A DNA stretch of 64,000 nucleotides from Isochrysis galbana (lineage: Eukaryota; Haptophyta; Isochrysidales; Isochrysidaceae), in the NCBI GenBank assembly GCA_018136815.1, contig CM030937.1, positions 4,152,226-4,216,225 of the forward strand, given 5' to 3'. The notes beneath the pieces are model-generated. The model searched no databases. It saw only the letters and a program-made list of their open reading frames with translations, and had not been told where the DNA came from. The position numbers and the translations under genes were made by a program. This document shows, piece by piece, positions 20,513-30,669 of the stretch (its first letter is position 1; each line of letters begins with the position of its first letter).

Positions 20513-21545
20513 CTCCGCCCACGGCGGTGGCCTCTAGACCTAGCTGGGAAACACAGCAGGAGCGTCTCCAACCTAGCTGGGAAACACAGCCGGGGCTTCT
20601 CCAAACACAGGAAACACGGTCTGTGTTTGGGTTTCGTAGAAACACAGCCAAACACAGTCCCAAACACAGCGGGGGAGCAGGGGGCCTTTATTACCTCTAC
20701 CTACTTTCTATATCTGTAAATCTCTCTAAAAGTATAGTACTTTGTAGATTGTCAATATGCCCTGCGCTCGGCTCCGCTGCTCCGCTCCCCCCGCGAGCGG
20801 CCCCGCGCTACGCTCCCTTGTGACCGTGCGCGACTGCGCGACCCCCCCCCCCCCCTCATCCCCATGTTCAACCCCATCCTCGACCGTTCCTGTCGCGCGC
20901 GCGCGTGCAACGACGAGGCAGACCCTGCCGAGACGCCTCCGACACCCCGCGGCAGGAGAGGGCACCCACGGCCGCTGCGCCCCTGCAGTGGGCTGTGCTC
21001 CTCAACGGAGCGCGAGGCCAGCGGGCGGCCGTCCTGCAAGACGACGACGAGGCATGATGTGACGAAGAGGCCCTGCCCGCCGCGCGTGGCAGGCCGGGAA
21101 GGAAGCATGACCACCTTTCACCTTTGGTGTGCTCCCCGCCCGCGCCACCGGCCTGAGTCAGCATGTCCTTCAGTGAGTGCGCAAGCGATCCATTATTGTC
21201 GCGAGGCGCACCGACGCAGCTTGGTTTGGGCGTCCATCATCATCCTCGGCCTCGGCGAGGAAGACCCCAACCACACGTTGTGGCGGTGCATATATTGGTT
21301 GTCGTGTGGAGCGTGGAGCGGCGCGGCAGTGCTGCGCGCGCACGCCGCTAGCCACTGGCCAGCTGCTACAAACACGGCGGCCAAACAGGAGGGGGGTTGA
21401 AACACGGCAAAACACGGCTGTGTTTGGCTTTCGTAGAAACACGGTAAACACGTGTTTCCCAGCTAGGGTCTCCAAACACAGTTAAAACAGGCTGTGTTTT
21501 ACATTCGTACAAACACAGCCAAACACAGTCCAAAACACAGTGATA
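20513..21545. repeat. AAACACAG-rich repeat pair in inverted arrangement
   Basis: 20527-20672 and 21396-21545 are dense in AAACACAG/AAACACGG and their complement. CTAGCTGGGAAACACAG (20538 and 20572) reappears inverted as GTGTTTCCCAGCTAG near 21450, and GTGTTTGG..TTTCGTAGAAACAC occurs in both blocks. The ~700 bp between them is GC-rich without a supported gene. This looks like the two ends, or two nested copies, of an unclassified element. Confidence 0.6.
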
Positions 21546-22310
21546 CAGGAGGGGGGCCTCTCCCCTCTCTCCCTCCCTCTCCCCCCCCCCCCCCCGCCTC
21601 GGTCTTCGGTCGTCAGTCCTCCTTCTTCTGTTGCGTCATAGTTGAGCAAAATTCCCCGTTTCGATCGCTTGTGATCACCCCTCTCGTTATGGCTAAGGCC
21701 ACCTTCGTTCAATCATTGATTCTCGTTCAGGCTTCGGCCATCCGCGTTCTCGTTCTCGATTCTCGATTCTCGTTAATTCTTGTTTTGATTTTGCTCTGAG
21801 TATGATGCTACTAAAGTATGAGGTTTGGCGCTCGACGTCTCCTGGCTTCTGACTACGTTCCGAGTTCTAGTTCTTGGCCGCGTATGAAATTGTAGGAGGT
21901 CTCGACTCTTGTTTGATTCTTGAGTTCTTCAATTCATTCGGTTCATTCTTTCGTTCTTTGTCCGAGTTACCGTTCGATCGGAGTGTGATTGTGTACCCGT
22001 AAGTTTCTCAGGAGGGATGTGCGCCCCAAGTGAGACTTGTCTTTAAACCCGCGTTGGTTTAACCCGCTGAGTGCGAACACTCTTCGGGGTGAGAAGGCAA
22101 GAGGGTCACATTCACTTGTCACTTGTGATTGTTGTGTTCTCTCGTTTGTATGTTCGTATTGTCAACTCGAGTTTTCCTTGTTTGTATCTCATGGGGACGC
22201 CTGTGAGTACATCATTGTGAGCTTGAGCTTGGTGTCTTGTCTTGTCTCTGTTCGTCGCGTCTTTTCGTGCTTGTTGTGGGCTTGATCACCCTATGACTCG
22301 CGTGGGCGCT
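21546..22310. other. T-rich region, no gene seen
   Basis: C-run near 21580, then T-rich sequence with repeated CTCGATTCTCG words. It may be internal sequence of the LTR element whose end lies at 22320, but no protein similarity is visible. Confidence 0.3.
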
Positions 22311-22610
22311 CGATTTGAGTCGGGGGGTGTCGAATCCAGAGTATCTCTATACTCAAAGCGGATTCGATACTCGATAGTGCGAACGAATTTTGTTTTCAGG
22401 GCTTGTCTCGATGGTTCGCCGCTCGTTCGACATACTGAACACCGAGGCTTCACATCGCTCGTCAATTCATTTGTCTCCTTCTTTGTTTGTTTCGAGCGTT
22501 TATTTTTTTTCTGAGTTCTTTTGTTGATTGAGTGGTGTTAGTAGATTGAGTTTTGTGAGGTGGTCACGTGCGCCGTCGTCATGTAGCGCGTTCCCCTCCC
22601 TCCCTCTCTC
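22311..22610 (+). mobile_element. LTR-element 3' end: polypurine tract and LTR start
   Basis: CGATTTGAGTCGGGGGG (polypurine-like) is followed at 22328 by TGTCGAATCC. The same arrangement stands at 41048-41075 behind a chromodomain tail. Interpreted as the 3' end of a Ty3/gypsy-like element with the beginning of its LTR. No coding parts are seen here; it looks broken and its age cannot be judged. Confidence 0.5.
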
Positions 22611-22719
22611 TCTCTCTCTCAAGATTGTGCCCCGAATGAGACTTGACACGATCAAGCATCGGCTTGATTCGACAGAGAGAGTGGAGTGTGGGAGTGCAGA
22701 ATTCGATGGTCATCTGGGA

Positions 22720-22918
22720 GAAAGAAAGGTGGGGAAACTTCCTTTCTCTTTCGAGAGAAAGAGAGAGAGCGCTCCACAACCCAATATCCCATGCGTCCAT
22801 GCGTCCACGCGAAGCTTTTGACCGCGAGAACGAGAGAAAGCAGAGAATTATAACGATAAATGCCGAACGACGAGGAGAAGAGCGAAGCCTAACGAGCGTC
22901 GATTCGCGAATGCGACAA
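22720..22918 (+). repeat. Interspersed repeat B, copy
   Basis: Same segment as 3343-3525 (GAAAGGTGGGGAAACTTCC, then GAGAGAAAGAGAGAGAGCGC and GCGAAGCTTTTGACCG). Confidence 0.75.
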
Positions 22919-22987
22919 AGCGCGGGCGGGAGCGTTCTCTCGCGCGAAAGCCGCTCGCTGTGGCCCGCCCCCCTCCCCTTGCTCCCC

Positions 22988-23620
22988 CCCGAACTAAGTT
23001 TATAGTTAGTTCGCCCATGGGGGGGCACGAGCCCCCCCCTCTCTCCACTCCTCCCCTGCCATGGGGGAGGAACCACCCACTCTCCTGGCATGCCTGATGG
23101 CTTGCCAGGAGGCCACTGCCCTGCTGACCCACTCTCTCCCTGACAGGCTCGCCTGATTCGCGCGTCCTGGCCCCTCGTGGCCAGCCCATCGCTCCAACCC
23201 CCCCTCCCCCCCTGTTCGACAGGCAGACAGGTGCAGAGTGGGGGCCCCTGAGGCCCAGGAGCGTCGGCGAGGGAGAGGCAGGGGAGACCAGGGCCCAGCC
23301 CCAGCCTCCTCTGCCCCCTGAGCTGGCCTCCAGGAGCCTCCAGGGGTCGCCAGAGGCAGCTGCAGGCCTGTCGCAGGCGCGCCATCGCGCGTGCCTGCAG
23401 GAGAGGGGAGAGAGAGCGCGGAGAAGGGGGTGGGCGGAGCGAGGGCTCCGCTCACCGGAAAATATGTAAGTCCCGCACCTGTTTACAGGAGAAGTCGGGA
23501 CTGAGGACGCCGCCAGCCCGGTAGGCATAGGAGGAAGGGGGGAACGGATCACCGGGGGGGGGCGCGGGCCACCGACCATATCTAAGCCCTATTCCCCTAT
23601 CCCCCTAGTAGTGCACGGGG
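22988..23620 (-). repeat. GC-rich repeat C, full-length inverted copy
   Basis: About 630 bp from GAACTAAGTTTATAGTTAG (22991) to CCCCTAGTAGTGCACGGGG (~23620). Inverted relative to 25958-26590, which has the mirrored ends. Both copies run between the same two terminal words, which defines the family borders. Confidence 0.8.
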
Positions 23621-24340
23621 GGAGTCGCCTGATGGCGGGGGGGAAAGGGCCGGGAGAGAGGGGGTGTAGAAAGGTTTGCTGCGTGAGTAGAAAGTAGAGG
23701 GTCCACGGCCGCGTGTGCGGTGAGACTATTAAGAAGTTAATTCCCCTTGCTCCCCCCCCCCTCCGCCTCCTACCTAGCGATAGCGAGCATGGCGGACGCC
23801 TCATGCTGCCGCACGCAGACGCAGCCCTCTTTGCCGCGCCTCTCCGCCCTGACTCGCAGCTCGGGCGAGACGTCTTGTCGAGTAGGGGGTTTTCGCCTTT
23901 TTTGGGCGGTTTTCGCGTTTTCGTCGATTTCGCAGCTCTCAAATGTCACTATAACCTCATGCACATGTGACATGTGCTAGGCTGCTTTGGGGGTTCTAAG
24001 TTCTAATCTGTAATCTGAATCTGAATCTGCCTATGTCCTATGTACACATGCACATGCTCCGGCACGAAAATTCTTTCGTTTGGGCGCCCCGACCCGAATT
24101 CCAGCCCCCTTTTGGTTTAGGCATGTACTAGGGTTAAGGTGCTGACAACTGACATCAGTTAAACTGTCAGTTACAATTACCAGCTATCAGCTCAATCAAA
24201 ATCAACAATCAACAATCACAATCACAATCAAGGAATCAAGGTGAACTGATGAACTGATACTGAGATGTAAAAAACTGATGTCGTTACTGATGCCCCATCA
24301 CTGATCAACTTAGTTGATTGTAGCACAAGCCTAGCGACGG
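23621..24340. other. Intergenic, no gene seen
   Basis: Starts with GC-rich sequence that shows similarity of layout to 39625-39740 (terminal word, then GA-rich, then a short tail). 24130-24310 is a low-complexity AATCA/CTGAT-rich stretch. Confidence 0.35.
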
Positions 24341-24511
24341 CGAATGTTCGAGACACAGACAAGGTGCAAATTAACTCCCACCGGAGCTACGGGTATAACT
24401 ATACTACAAAACTCATTCGGACAGGTACGGTTATTTTCATTTCCAACACTTGTGGGGGATACGCGTGTGCGAGCTGTGTGCAGCGACGACAGCGCGCGGC
24501 CGAGGGCAGGC

Positions 24512-25013
24512 ATGCCTCCGCGCGGCACGCGGCTAGCGACCATCCAGCTCAAGGGCTGGGTGAAGCAGATTATGGAAGCTGTGTGCGTTGACATCAAAAA
24601 GTCGGCGGACTCCATCGGGCTACAGACATCCGGCGTCATCCGGCTACCAGCTAGACGAGAACGCTGGTCTATCTTGCGGTCTCCCTTCGTGCACAAAAAA
24701 TCGCAAGAGCAGGCAAGCGCGTCCCTATTTTCATGCACTTCTTGTCGCCTTCGTCTGGATTAATTCTTGTCCACAATCGAATGCGCAGTTCCAACGCTTC
24801 ACTTACAATCGCCTGATTGAGATCTACGGCCAACCCCAGACGAATTCACCGACAGTTTCGCATGATGCGACGAAGACAGTTCACTTCCTGCGATACCTCG
24901 AACACACCATCCTTCCTGCACATGCTGGGGCGCGGGCTAAAGTCACTCTCTTCTCAGATGAGATGATGGCGCCTAGGGAAAGCGCGCACCAAGACCGCAA
25001 GACTAGCAGTTGA
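24512..25013 (+). CDS. RPS10: Ribosomal protein S10, organellar (uS10) type
   Basis: Small-subunit uS10 of bacterial type, so a mitochondrial or plastid ribosome. Two exons: 24512-24712 and 24789-25013. Conserved parts: RLATIQLKGW, SGVIRLPARRERWSILRSP (compare bacterial GPxxLPTKxxxxTVLRSP), FVHKKSQEQ, then after the intron FQRFTYNRLIEIYG (RRTHKRLIDI). The product is about 141 aa with a C-terminal extension of ~25 residues. The intron appears to begin with GC (GAGCAG|GCAAGC) and ends in GCGCAG; no GT site gives the right phase. The start at MPPRGTR is a minimum; an upstream exon with a targeting peptide is likely, since an acceptor-like GTGTGCAG lies at ~24482. Confidence 0.86.
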
Positions 25014-25457
25014 GGCTACACATGGCATCTATGCCTAATCATTGTGCTTTTTTTTTCAACAACCATTCTGGGTGAGTCCACAGACAGGCGGGTCGACTCC
25101 GTCAGCGGTCAGGCTGCGACGATAGGCCTTGCTCATCTTGTTTCTTCGACCGGGCGCATGTGTTGCTTGAGCTTGTGCGTGCCACGACGCCACAACCTTG
25201 TAGAAACAGCATGAGCAAGGGTTTGCTTCCAACCACCATCACCCTACTACATTCACCCAGACCCCGCGTGCCCGGTGCCCGGCTGCAGCAGCTGTGCAAC
25301 ACCTTCTTCTTCATGTATGTGCGTTGACACACATCGCTCTTAAAAATTCGGCTAGACGCGGCAGCAGCACAAAACATAGTACTCCACGAATCACAATTTT
25401 TCCACGTACTGTAAGCGTCTAAGTTCAACTTAGAACTTTAAGTTTAAGTTCGTCTTT
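25014..25457. other. Intergenic, no gene seen
   Basis: S10 3' flank (T-run near 25049) and unique-looking DNA. No convincing frame. Confidence 0.35.
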
Positions 25458-25560
25458 AAAAAGCATCTAAAGATTCTGGCTACTACTGCTAGCTACGGGG
25501 GGGCCATCGCACTCATGGTGCTGACTCACGCCATCGCCTATACCCCAAACACTCACACTC
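25458..25560 (+). repeat. ATCTGAAGATTC-head repeat, subfamily with 4.0 and 57.7 kb
   Basis: AAAAAGCATCTAAAGATTCTGG, then CTGACTCACGCCATCGCCTA and TACCCCAAACACTCAC, the inverse of the 4040 and 57705 copies. Confidence 0.6.
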
Positions 25561-25599
25561 ACTACCTTTACGCTTCCCCTTACAACACCCGCAGACCAA

Positions 25600-25954
25600 G
25601 CAACCGACAGGCGACAGGCTCTTCATAACCCCCAACAACTCCGGATCACACTCCAGAGGCATACTTTATCTACACGCTTGGAGATATATACTCACCGACT
25701 TCTACAAAATTCACTACGACGACATTGAATTCAATGGTGAGCACCTCATGCGTAGAACGATTATGAGCGATTTACCGTACTTTGTAAAGCGGCACACTTT
25801 GGACTTGGCAACTCCACAGACAGACACGTCAAGAAGAGCCCAAGCCGACATGGGCCGACAACCCAAGAAACGCATCGACACTAACGACTTCCGCCCACTG
25901 TTCGAGAGCAATGTTACGGATGCCCCTCCGTCCTCTCCTACGTTTACTTTCTAA
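25600..25954 (+). pseudogene. Fragment of an unknown repeat-encoded ORF (copy 1)
   Basis: Encodes YLHAWRYILTDFYKIHYDD and ends in ..SPTFTF stop at 25954. The same product type is encoded at 39080-39425 (TTLYVIAWRYIIRDFYRIEF). Both are C-terminal pieces and both are followed within a few bases by the GTGCACTACTAGGGG-like border word (25960; GTAGAGCACGAGGGG at 39627). The family is not recognised. A +1 shift interrupts the reading upstream of YLHAWRY. Confidence 0.45.
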
Positions 25955-25957
25955 GTC

Positions 25958-26590
25958 CGTGCACTACTAGGGGGATAGGGGTGAAGGGCTTAGATATGGT
26001 CCGGTGGCCCGCGCCTCCCCCCGGTGATCATTCCCCCCCTTCCTCCTGTGTCTCCGAGTGGGCGGCGGTCTCAGCCCCGACTTATCCTGTAAACAGGTGC
26101 GGGACTTACCTATTTTTCGGTGAGCGGAGCTCTCGCTCCGCCCACCCCCTTCTCCGCGCTCTCTCTCCCCTCTCCTGCGGCACGCGCGATGGCGCGCCTG
26201 CGGCAGGCCTGCAGCTGCCCCTGGCGACCCCTGGAGGCTCATGGAGGCCAGCTCTGGGGGCAGAGGAGGCTGGGACTGGGCCCTGGTCTCCCCTGCCTCT
26301 CCCTCGCTGGCGCTCCTGAGCCTCTGGGGCCCCCAATCTGCACCTGTCTGCCTCTCGACCAGGGGGGGAGGAGGGGGGGTTGGAGCGATGGGCTGGTCAC
26401 GAGGGGCCAGGATGGGCGAATGGGGCGAGCCTGTGGGGAAGGGAGTGGGTCAGCAGGGCAGTGGCCTCCTGGCAAGCCATCAGGCGTGCCAGGAGGATGG
26501 GTGGTTCCTCCCCCATGGCAGGGGAGGAGTGGAGAGAGGGGGGGGCTCGTGCCCCCCCATGGGTCAACCAAGTATAAACTTAGTTGACCT
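25958..26590 (+). repeat. GC-rich repeat C, full-length copy
   Basis: From GTGCACTACTAGGGGGATAG to CAAGTATAAACTTAGTTGAC, about 630 bp, mirror of 22988-23620. Internal hairpin GAGCGGAGCTCTCGCTCCGC near 26120. Likely a non-autonomous element. Confidence 0.82.
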
Positions 26591-26905
26591 CCACGCCATG
26601 AGGTAAAGGGCTTTGAGGCTGTCGGGCGTCGGTGAGTTCGGGTACATCCTTTATCCTTCTCCTTCTCCTCCTAGTTGCACTTTGGAAAGAGGAGTTCTAC
26701 CGCGGGGGTGGGGGGGGGGGGGTTCAAAGCGCCGCGCTAGCTGCCGGCGCCGCTCGCGACAAAGTGGCCTAGAGCCAGAGCCAGAGCCCTCCGGCAACGC
26801 TCGACTTGACACTTGACAGGGAAGGCCGGCAAGTGCACGTACTCGTATGTACTCGGCGAAGTGCTCGTTGTTCAGGTTCAGGAGACAGGAGCACTGCCTA
26901 GGGCC
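26591..26905. other. Spacer, no gene seen
   Basis: G-run near 26707-26722; Pro/Arg-rich frames only. Confidence 0.3.
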
Positions 26906-26962
26906 TGACAAGAGTTGCTCGCTAGGACCCCCAAAGTTGCTCGCAAAAGTTGCTCAACATGA
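26906..26962 (+). repeat. AAGTTGCTCG repeats, left of the 27-30 kb pair
   Basis: Three GTTGCTC words in CAAGAGTTGCTCGCTAGG and AAAGTTGCTCGCAAAAGTTG. The same word is repeated four times at 30134-30185, on the other side of the two genes, in the same orientation. Confidence 0.6.
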
Positions 26963-27185
26963 GTCAAAAGACACAGTGGCAAAAAAGGGGGGTCCACCAA
27001 CCACCGACCCTCGTCGGGGCCCGCCGGGCGCTGAATCGAGATGGGATCACGCTCTCTTGCGGAGCCGATCGCCCTTTCTGGTAAAAGAGTTCCAGTTCTG
27101 CAAGAACGCTATACGTAGACACCATCCATGATTCTCTTAAAAGGGGGGAATCGCTTTGGTTTCCTACAACACCTCGGAGCGCACC

Positions 27186-28162
27186 ATGAAGCTCGAGGGC
27201 GTGATGGTGGGCGGCGGCTACCACATCTACAACGGTAGGCTCACCCCCTTCGTCCCGGGCTCGAATGCCTACCGCGCACCACGGCAACGTGGACAGAAGC
27301 GTGGATGCGCAGGGGAGACCGTTCCGGAGTGGAGGTTCGACGAGGAAGGGGAGGAGGAGGAGGAGACTGATGCTCGTGAGGCGACACTGCCGCCCAAACC
27401 TGTAGCGCATCGCGGCTACATCTCGTCCATCAACAAGCTCCGTCACTTCTTCCACAACGTGTTCGCCCATGAAGGTGAGTCTCTGTGTATATCACCTGCC
27501 CGCCCTGTATGTTGGTGGTCTGACTCAGCTCTTTCCCCATGCCCGTAGATGGTGTCTTCAAACAAAGCGGAGCGATGTACGACGCGCTGTGCGAGTGCTA
27601 CCCCGAATTCTCCTTGCTCGCCTTCGCCTTCTCAATCGACCTGAACAATGCCATGCACATGGACATCTACGACGGCTGGCGGTCGTACGCAGTGTGGTTC
27701 AGGGAGACGCGTCGGGCGCCGCCCCCGAAAGAATGGTGGTTGCTCTTTCCCGCTGTAGGACTTGCCATCGAGTTGAAGGAGGGAGTTAGGGTGAGCTGGG
27801 ATGGTAGGCATGCCATGCATTGTTCCATAAGCATGCCTGGGGAGGGGGATCACCTCTATTCAATGTTTGTGGGTGTCAAGTCCGAGGTCGTCCGGCACAT
27901 GGCATTGCAGCAAGCCTTTCTGTGCTCACCAGTCCCTGCCGTTGCTGAGCTGCAGCAGGGCACTCGAGTGCTAGTTGGAGTCCGCAGCAAGTGTGGGACC
28001 ATTCTCTCACCCATCACAGAGGTTAATCTGACTGAGGCCAAGATCCACCGTGACCATGGCGATGGCACCTTCTCAGTCCGGACAATCTCTTCTGGCACGG
28101 AATGGGCTCCTTTTTTTGCATCGGATCTGCGCATTATGCCTGAGTGGTTGCGAAAGCCATAA
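27186..28162 (+). CDS. Possible 2OG-Fe(II) dioxygenase-like protein with C-terminal SH3/Tudor-like segment
   Basis: Two exons, 27186-27474 and 27549-28162 (GTGAGT donor, CCCGTAG acceptor), 300 aa. Residues 128-147 read LNNAMHMDIYDGWRSYAVWF with an H133-x-D135 pair after an Asn, and residues 175-190 read GVRVSWDGRHAMHCSI with a candidate distal His187. This spacing and the beta-rich pattern resemble the double-stranded beta-helix of TET/JBP-type oxygenases, which oxidise modified bases. A clear 2OG-binding Arg about ten residues after His187 is not visible, so this is an inference. Residues ~225-270 (GTRVLVGVRSKCGTILS, then HGDGTFSVRT) look like a small SH3/Tudor barrel. Residues 45-65 are acidic and probably flexible. 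Convergent with the chromodomain gene at 28820-30105. It could instead be an unrelated repeat-borne beta-helix protein. Confidence 0.55.
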
Positions 28163-28819
28163 CTATGTGCCTGCTGCGTTGTGTCTGTCTATGTATGAAG
28201 GTGTTTGTGAATTTGTGAACAAGCCTCCTACACTAGGTAGGGGGGGCCACATGGCGTGTCGTCTCTCACCTCCGGGAGCGAGCTGTGGACCCCCCAGTGA
28301 TCCAAACATTACTACTCATGGGATTTCTATCCTTGAGACAGCAGCACAAGCCCCATTCCCAAAAAGCATGCGATTTGCTCTCTAGGACCCCCTTCTCTGC
28401 TTCAGAGGGGGGGGAACAGCGGCCGAGCGTGGCTCAGCTCGCGCAACCGCAGGCTAGGCCGGCGCTTGCGCTAGCGCATTAGTAGCCTTAGGAGGGCCGT
28501 GGCTACGCGGCCGAAAGCTACCATGCTTTATACACTAGAGGCTTGTTGCTCCGGCTGCCCTGGAGTGGCAGCCCCCTCTCTTTCTTTCAGAAACCAGCAG
28601 CGTCCAATCGCGCTCCACCTGCCGGTGCCAAGGTACATACACATACGTATCGCTAATACAGTAATACCCTCCTATAAGCAGAAGGATATGTGATGCTGGT
28701 GTGAGGGGTTCGTTGGCAAGGGCGCCGCTTGGCAAGGGATCTATAGCAGCGCTGCGAGCAGAGAGGGAGAGGATAGTGGAGCCTTTCAAGAGAAAGCGCT
28801 GCAAACTAATGAAAATAGG
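28163..28819. other. Spacer between the convergent pair
   Basis: No gene seen. GC-rich with a G-run at 28406. Both 3' ends must lie here. Confidence 0.4.
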
Positions 28820-30105
28820 TCACATATTTAGACGCACAGACCACCCACGCTCACAATGGCTTGGACCAGTAGGAGTCAACGCCCACGTTGCACGCAGAGG
28901 GTGAGGCACAGGTGTCACCGACCACTCCTGACGCAACTCACACTTAGCATGCTCAACAATCGCATCCATTTCAGACAATGCAAAGCGCTCATCATCTTCG
29001 GGCTTCTCAGCAGGCATAATCATTGGCCAGTTGGGGGAACCGGTAAGGCCATTGAAGGTGCACGAATTCAGCGAGACCACACCTTTACGAGTGCGCAGAC
29101 TCAACACACTTGCACACGGTGTTGGACACAGGTATTCCACATATGTGCCCGGAAGCATCTTGCACATGTCAAGAAAGCCAACTCGCCCCCCAGTGATCCG
29201 GAGGGAGCCGTTTGCGACATCTGGACGCACCACATGCCCCAGCAAAAAAGCAGCTGCGCCTTCGAGGGTCTGAACGACTGAAAAATGTCGCACTGCTCCT
29301 GCGTCTCTCTCACTATGATATGAGACGCCGGGCAACTCGCCAAAAGCCTGCACGACTGCAACGGATACATCGTCGAAGCACAACTGGGGCACTTCGAGCA
29401 TGTGCCGGTACCGTGGGACACGGTCACGGAGGGTCTTACCTAGCATCGAGTTAAGGATCGTGTTGCGCACGTACGCCATCCCCAAATGCACGTCAAAGTC
29501 CTCGTTGAATTCTGCGATCTTTGACGCCGGGTGGACGTTGGCCTCGCGCTCCCACGTGTCGCCTTCAGCGCCATAGCCCCGCCAGCGGACTGCCACATGT
29601 GTGGCTCCTGCACGACGAACCATGCCGATCACCTTGTCGACCTCCCAGTCGCCATCCAGCACCTCGGTTGACGTGAGCAGACGCTTCGAACCTGCACACA
29701 CAAGGGTGGAGGAGATATCTCACGTCAGTGAACTGTGTGGCTCTCCCGCGCGTGCATGCGGGTCTGTGATGTGTGTGGCTATGCCTGTATACCCACCCGT
29801 GCACCCAGAAAATTCGCGCGCCGCCGCTGTGCATCGCTCTCACCCACCCCCTCGTGAGCGTGTGCGAGAGTGAGTGCGAGGCGGTGCTGTGGAGGCTGTG
29901 GGCGGCGCGGCCGGGCGGTGGATCGCGCCCGGCGGTGTGCTGGGGTCGTATGGGGAGGCTCCGCACCTGATCGCGGCATCTGACCAGGGTGGTGCGCCGC
30001 CGCACCACCGGCAGGTTCTGGAGCAAGCCGGCAGCGACGACCGCCACCTTCAATGTGGGTTTTCACTTGAACAAAAAAAGAAAACTCCCCGTGAGTGGTG
30101 GGCAC
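28820..30105 (-). CDS. Chromodomain protein with novel C-terminal domain
   Basis: Minus strand, two exons: 30105-29967 and 29691-28820 (donor GTGCGG, acceptor TGTGCAG), 336 aa. A chromodomain lies at about residues 55-105: DGDWEVDKVIGMVRRAG, VAVRWRGYGAEGDTWERE; the Trp/Tyr cage positions and the GxxxDTWE motif are present. The remaining ~230 residues (for example YHSERDAGAVRHFSVVQTLE, MCKMLPGTYVEYLCP) match no family I recognise. There is no integrase or reverse transcriptase next to it, unlike the chromovirus tail at 40.4 kb, so it is not simply an LTR-element remnant. The chromodomain predicts histone-tail binding. It faces the 2OG-like gene and shares its repeat frame. Confidence 0.68.
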
Positions 30106-30669
30106 ACCCCCCTACATCGCCACAGTGGAGACGCTAACGCTAAGTTGCTCGCCAAGTTGCTCGAAGTTGCTCGAAGTTGCTCGCTCATTGCGCCCTTGGC
30201 TCCCCTTCGCTGTCGCAATGCGCTAGCTAGCGGGTGCGCCAACGGGCCCTTGCCCTTCACCCCTCGGGGGGCTCTTGCCCTTGCGTCCGCGACGGCGCTC
30301 TCGCTCACCGCCATGCTGCCGGGCGTTAGAGGAAGAAAAATCAATACTTTAGGTCAAACCAACTGAGTCTGATCTTCCCGCCCCTGTGCGAGGTCAAAGT
30401 AAACCGGTTTCACCGCGGTCTGATCGCGACGTCTGAGGTCAAAACCCGATGTGAAATCCCGATCAAGCCCCTCAACACCCCCTTATCCCTGATTTACGAT
30501 TTCGATTTACGATTCTTCTTGGGTACTTGTACTGCTGGCGAACCTGCCCCCCCCCTTCCGGTATCCGGACGGTCAGTTCCGCTTTTCTCTCTCTGCGCCT
30601 CTCGCTCTTCTGCCCCCTGCCGAGCCCCCCCCCCCCCCCCCCCCCTCCCTCTCTCCCTTGCCCGCCAGC
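30106..30669. other. Repeat edge and C/T leader of RSPH9
   Basis: 30134-30185 holds four AAGTTGCTCG words (pair of 26906-26962). 30350-30500 is unique. 30530-30669 is strongly pyrimidine-rich (including a C-run at 30627-30645) up to the RSPH9 ATG. Confidence 0.5.

Noticed and set aside
20396-20719. Frames spanning the N run
   Set aside because: The gap has unknown length, so a frame through it has no meaning.
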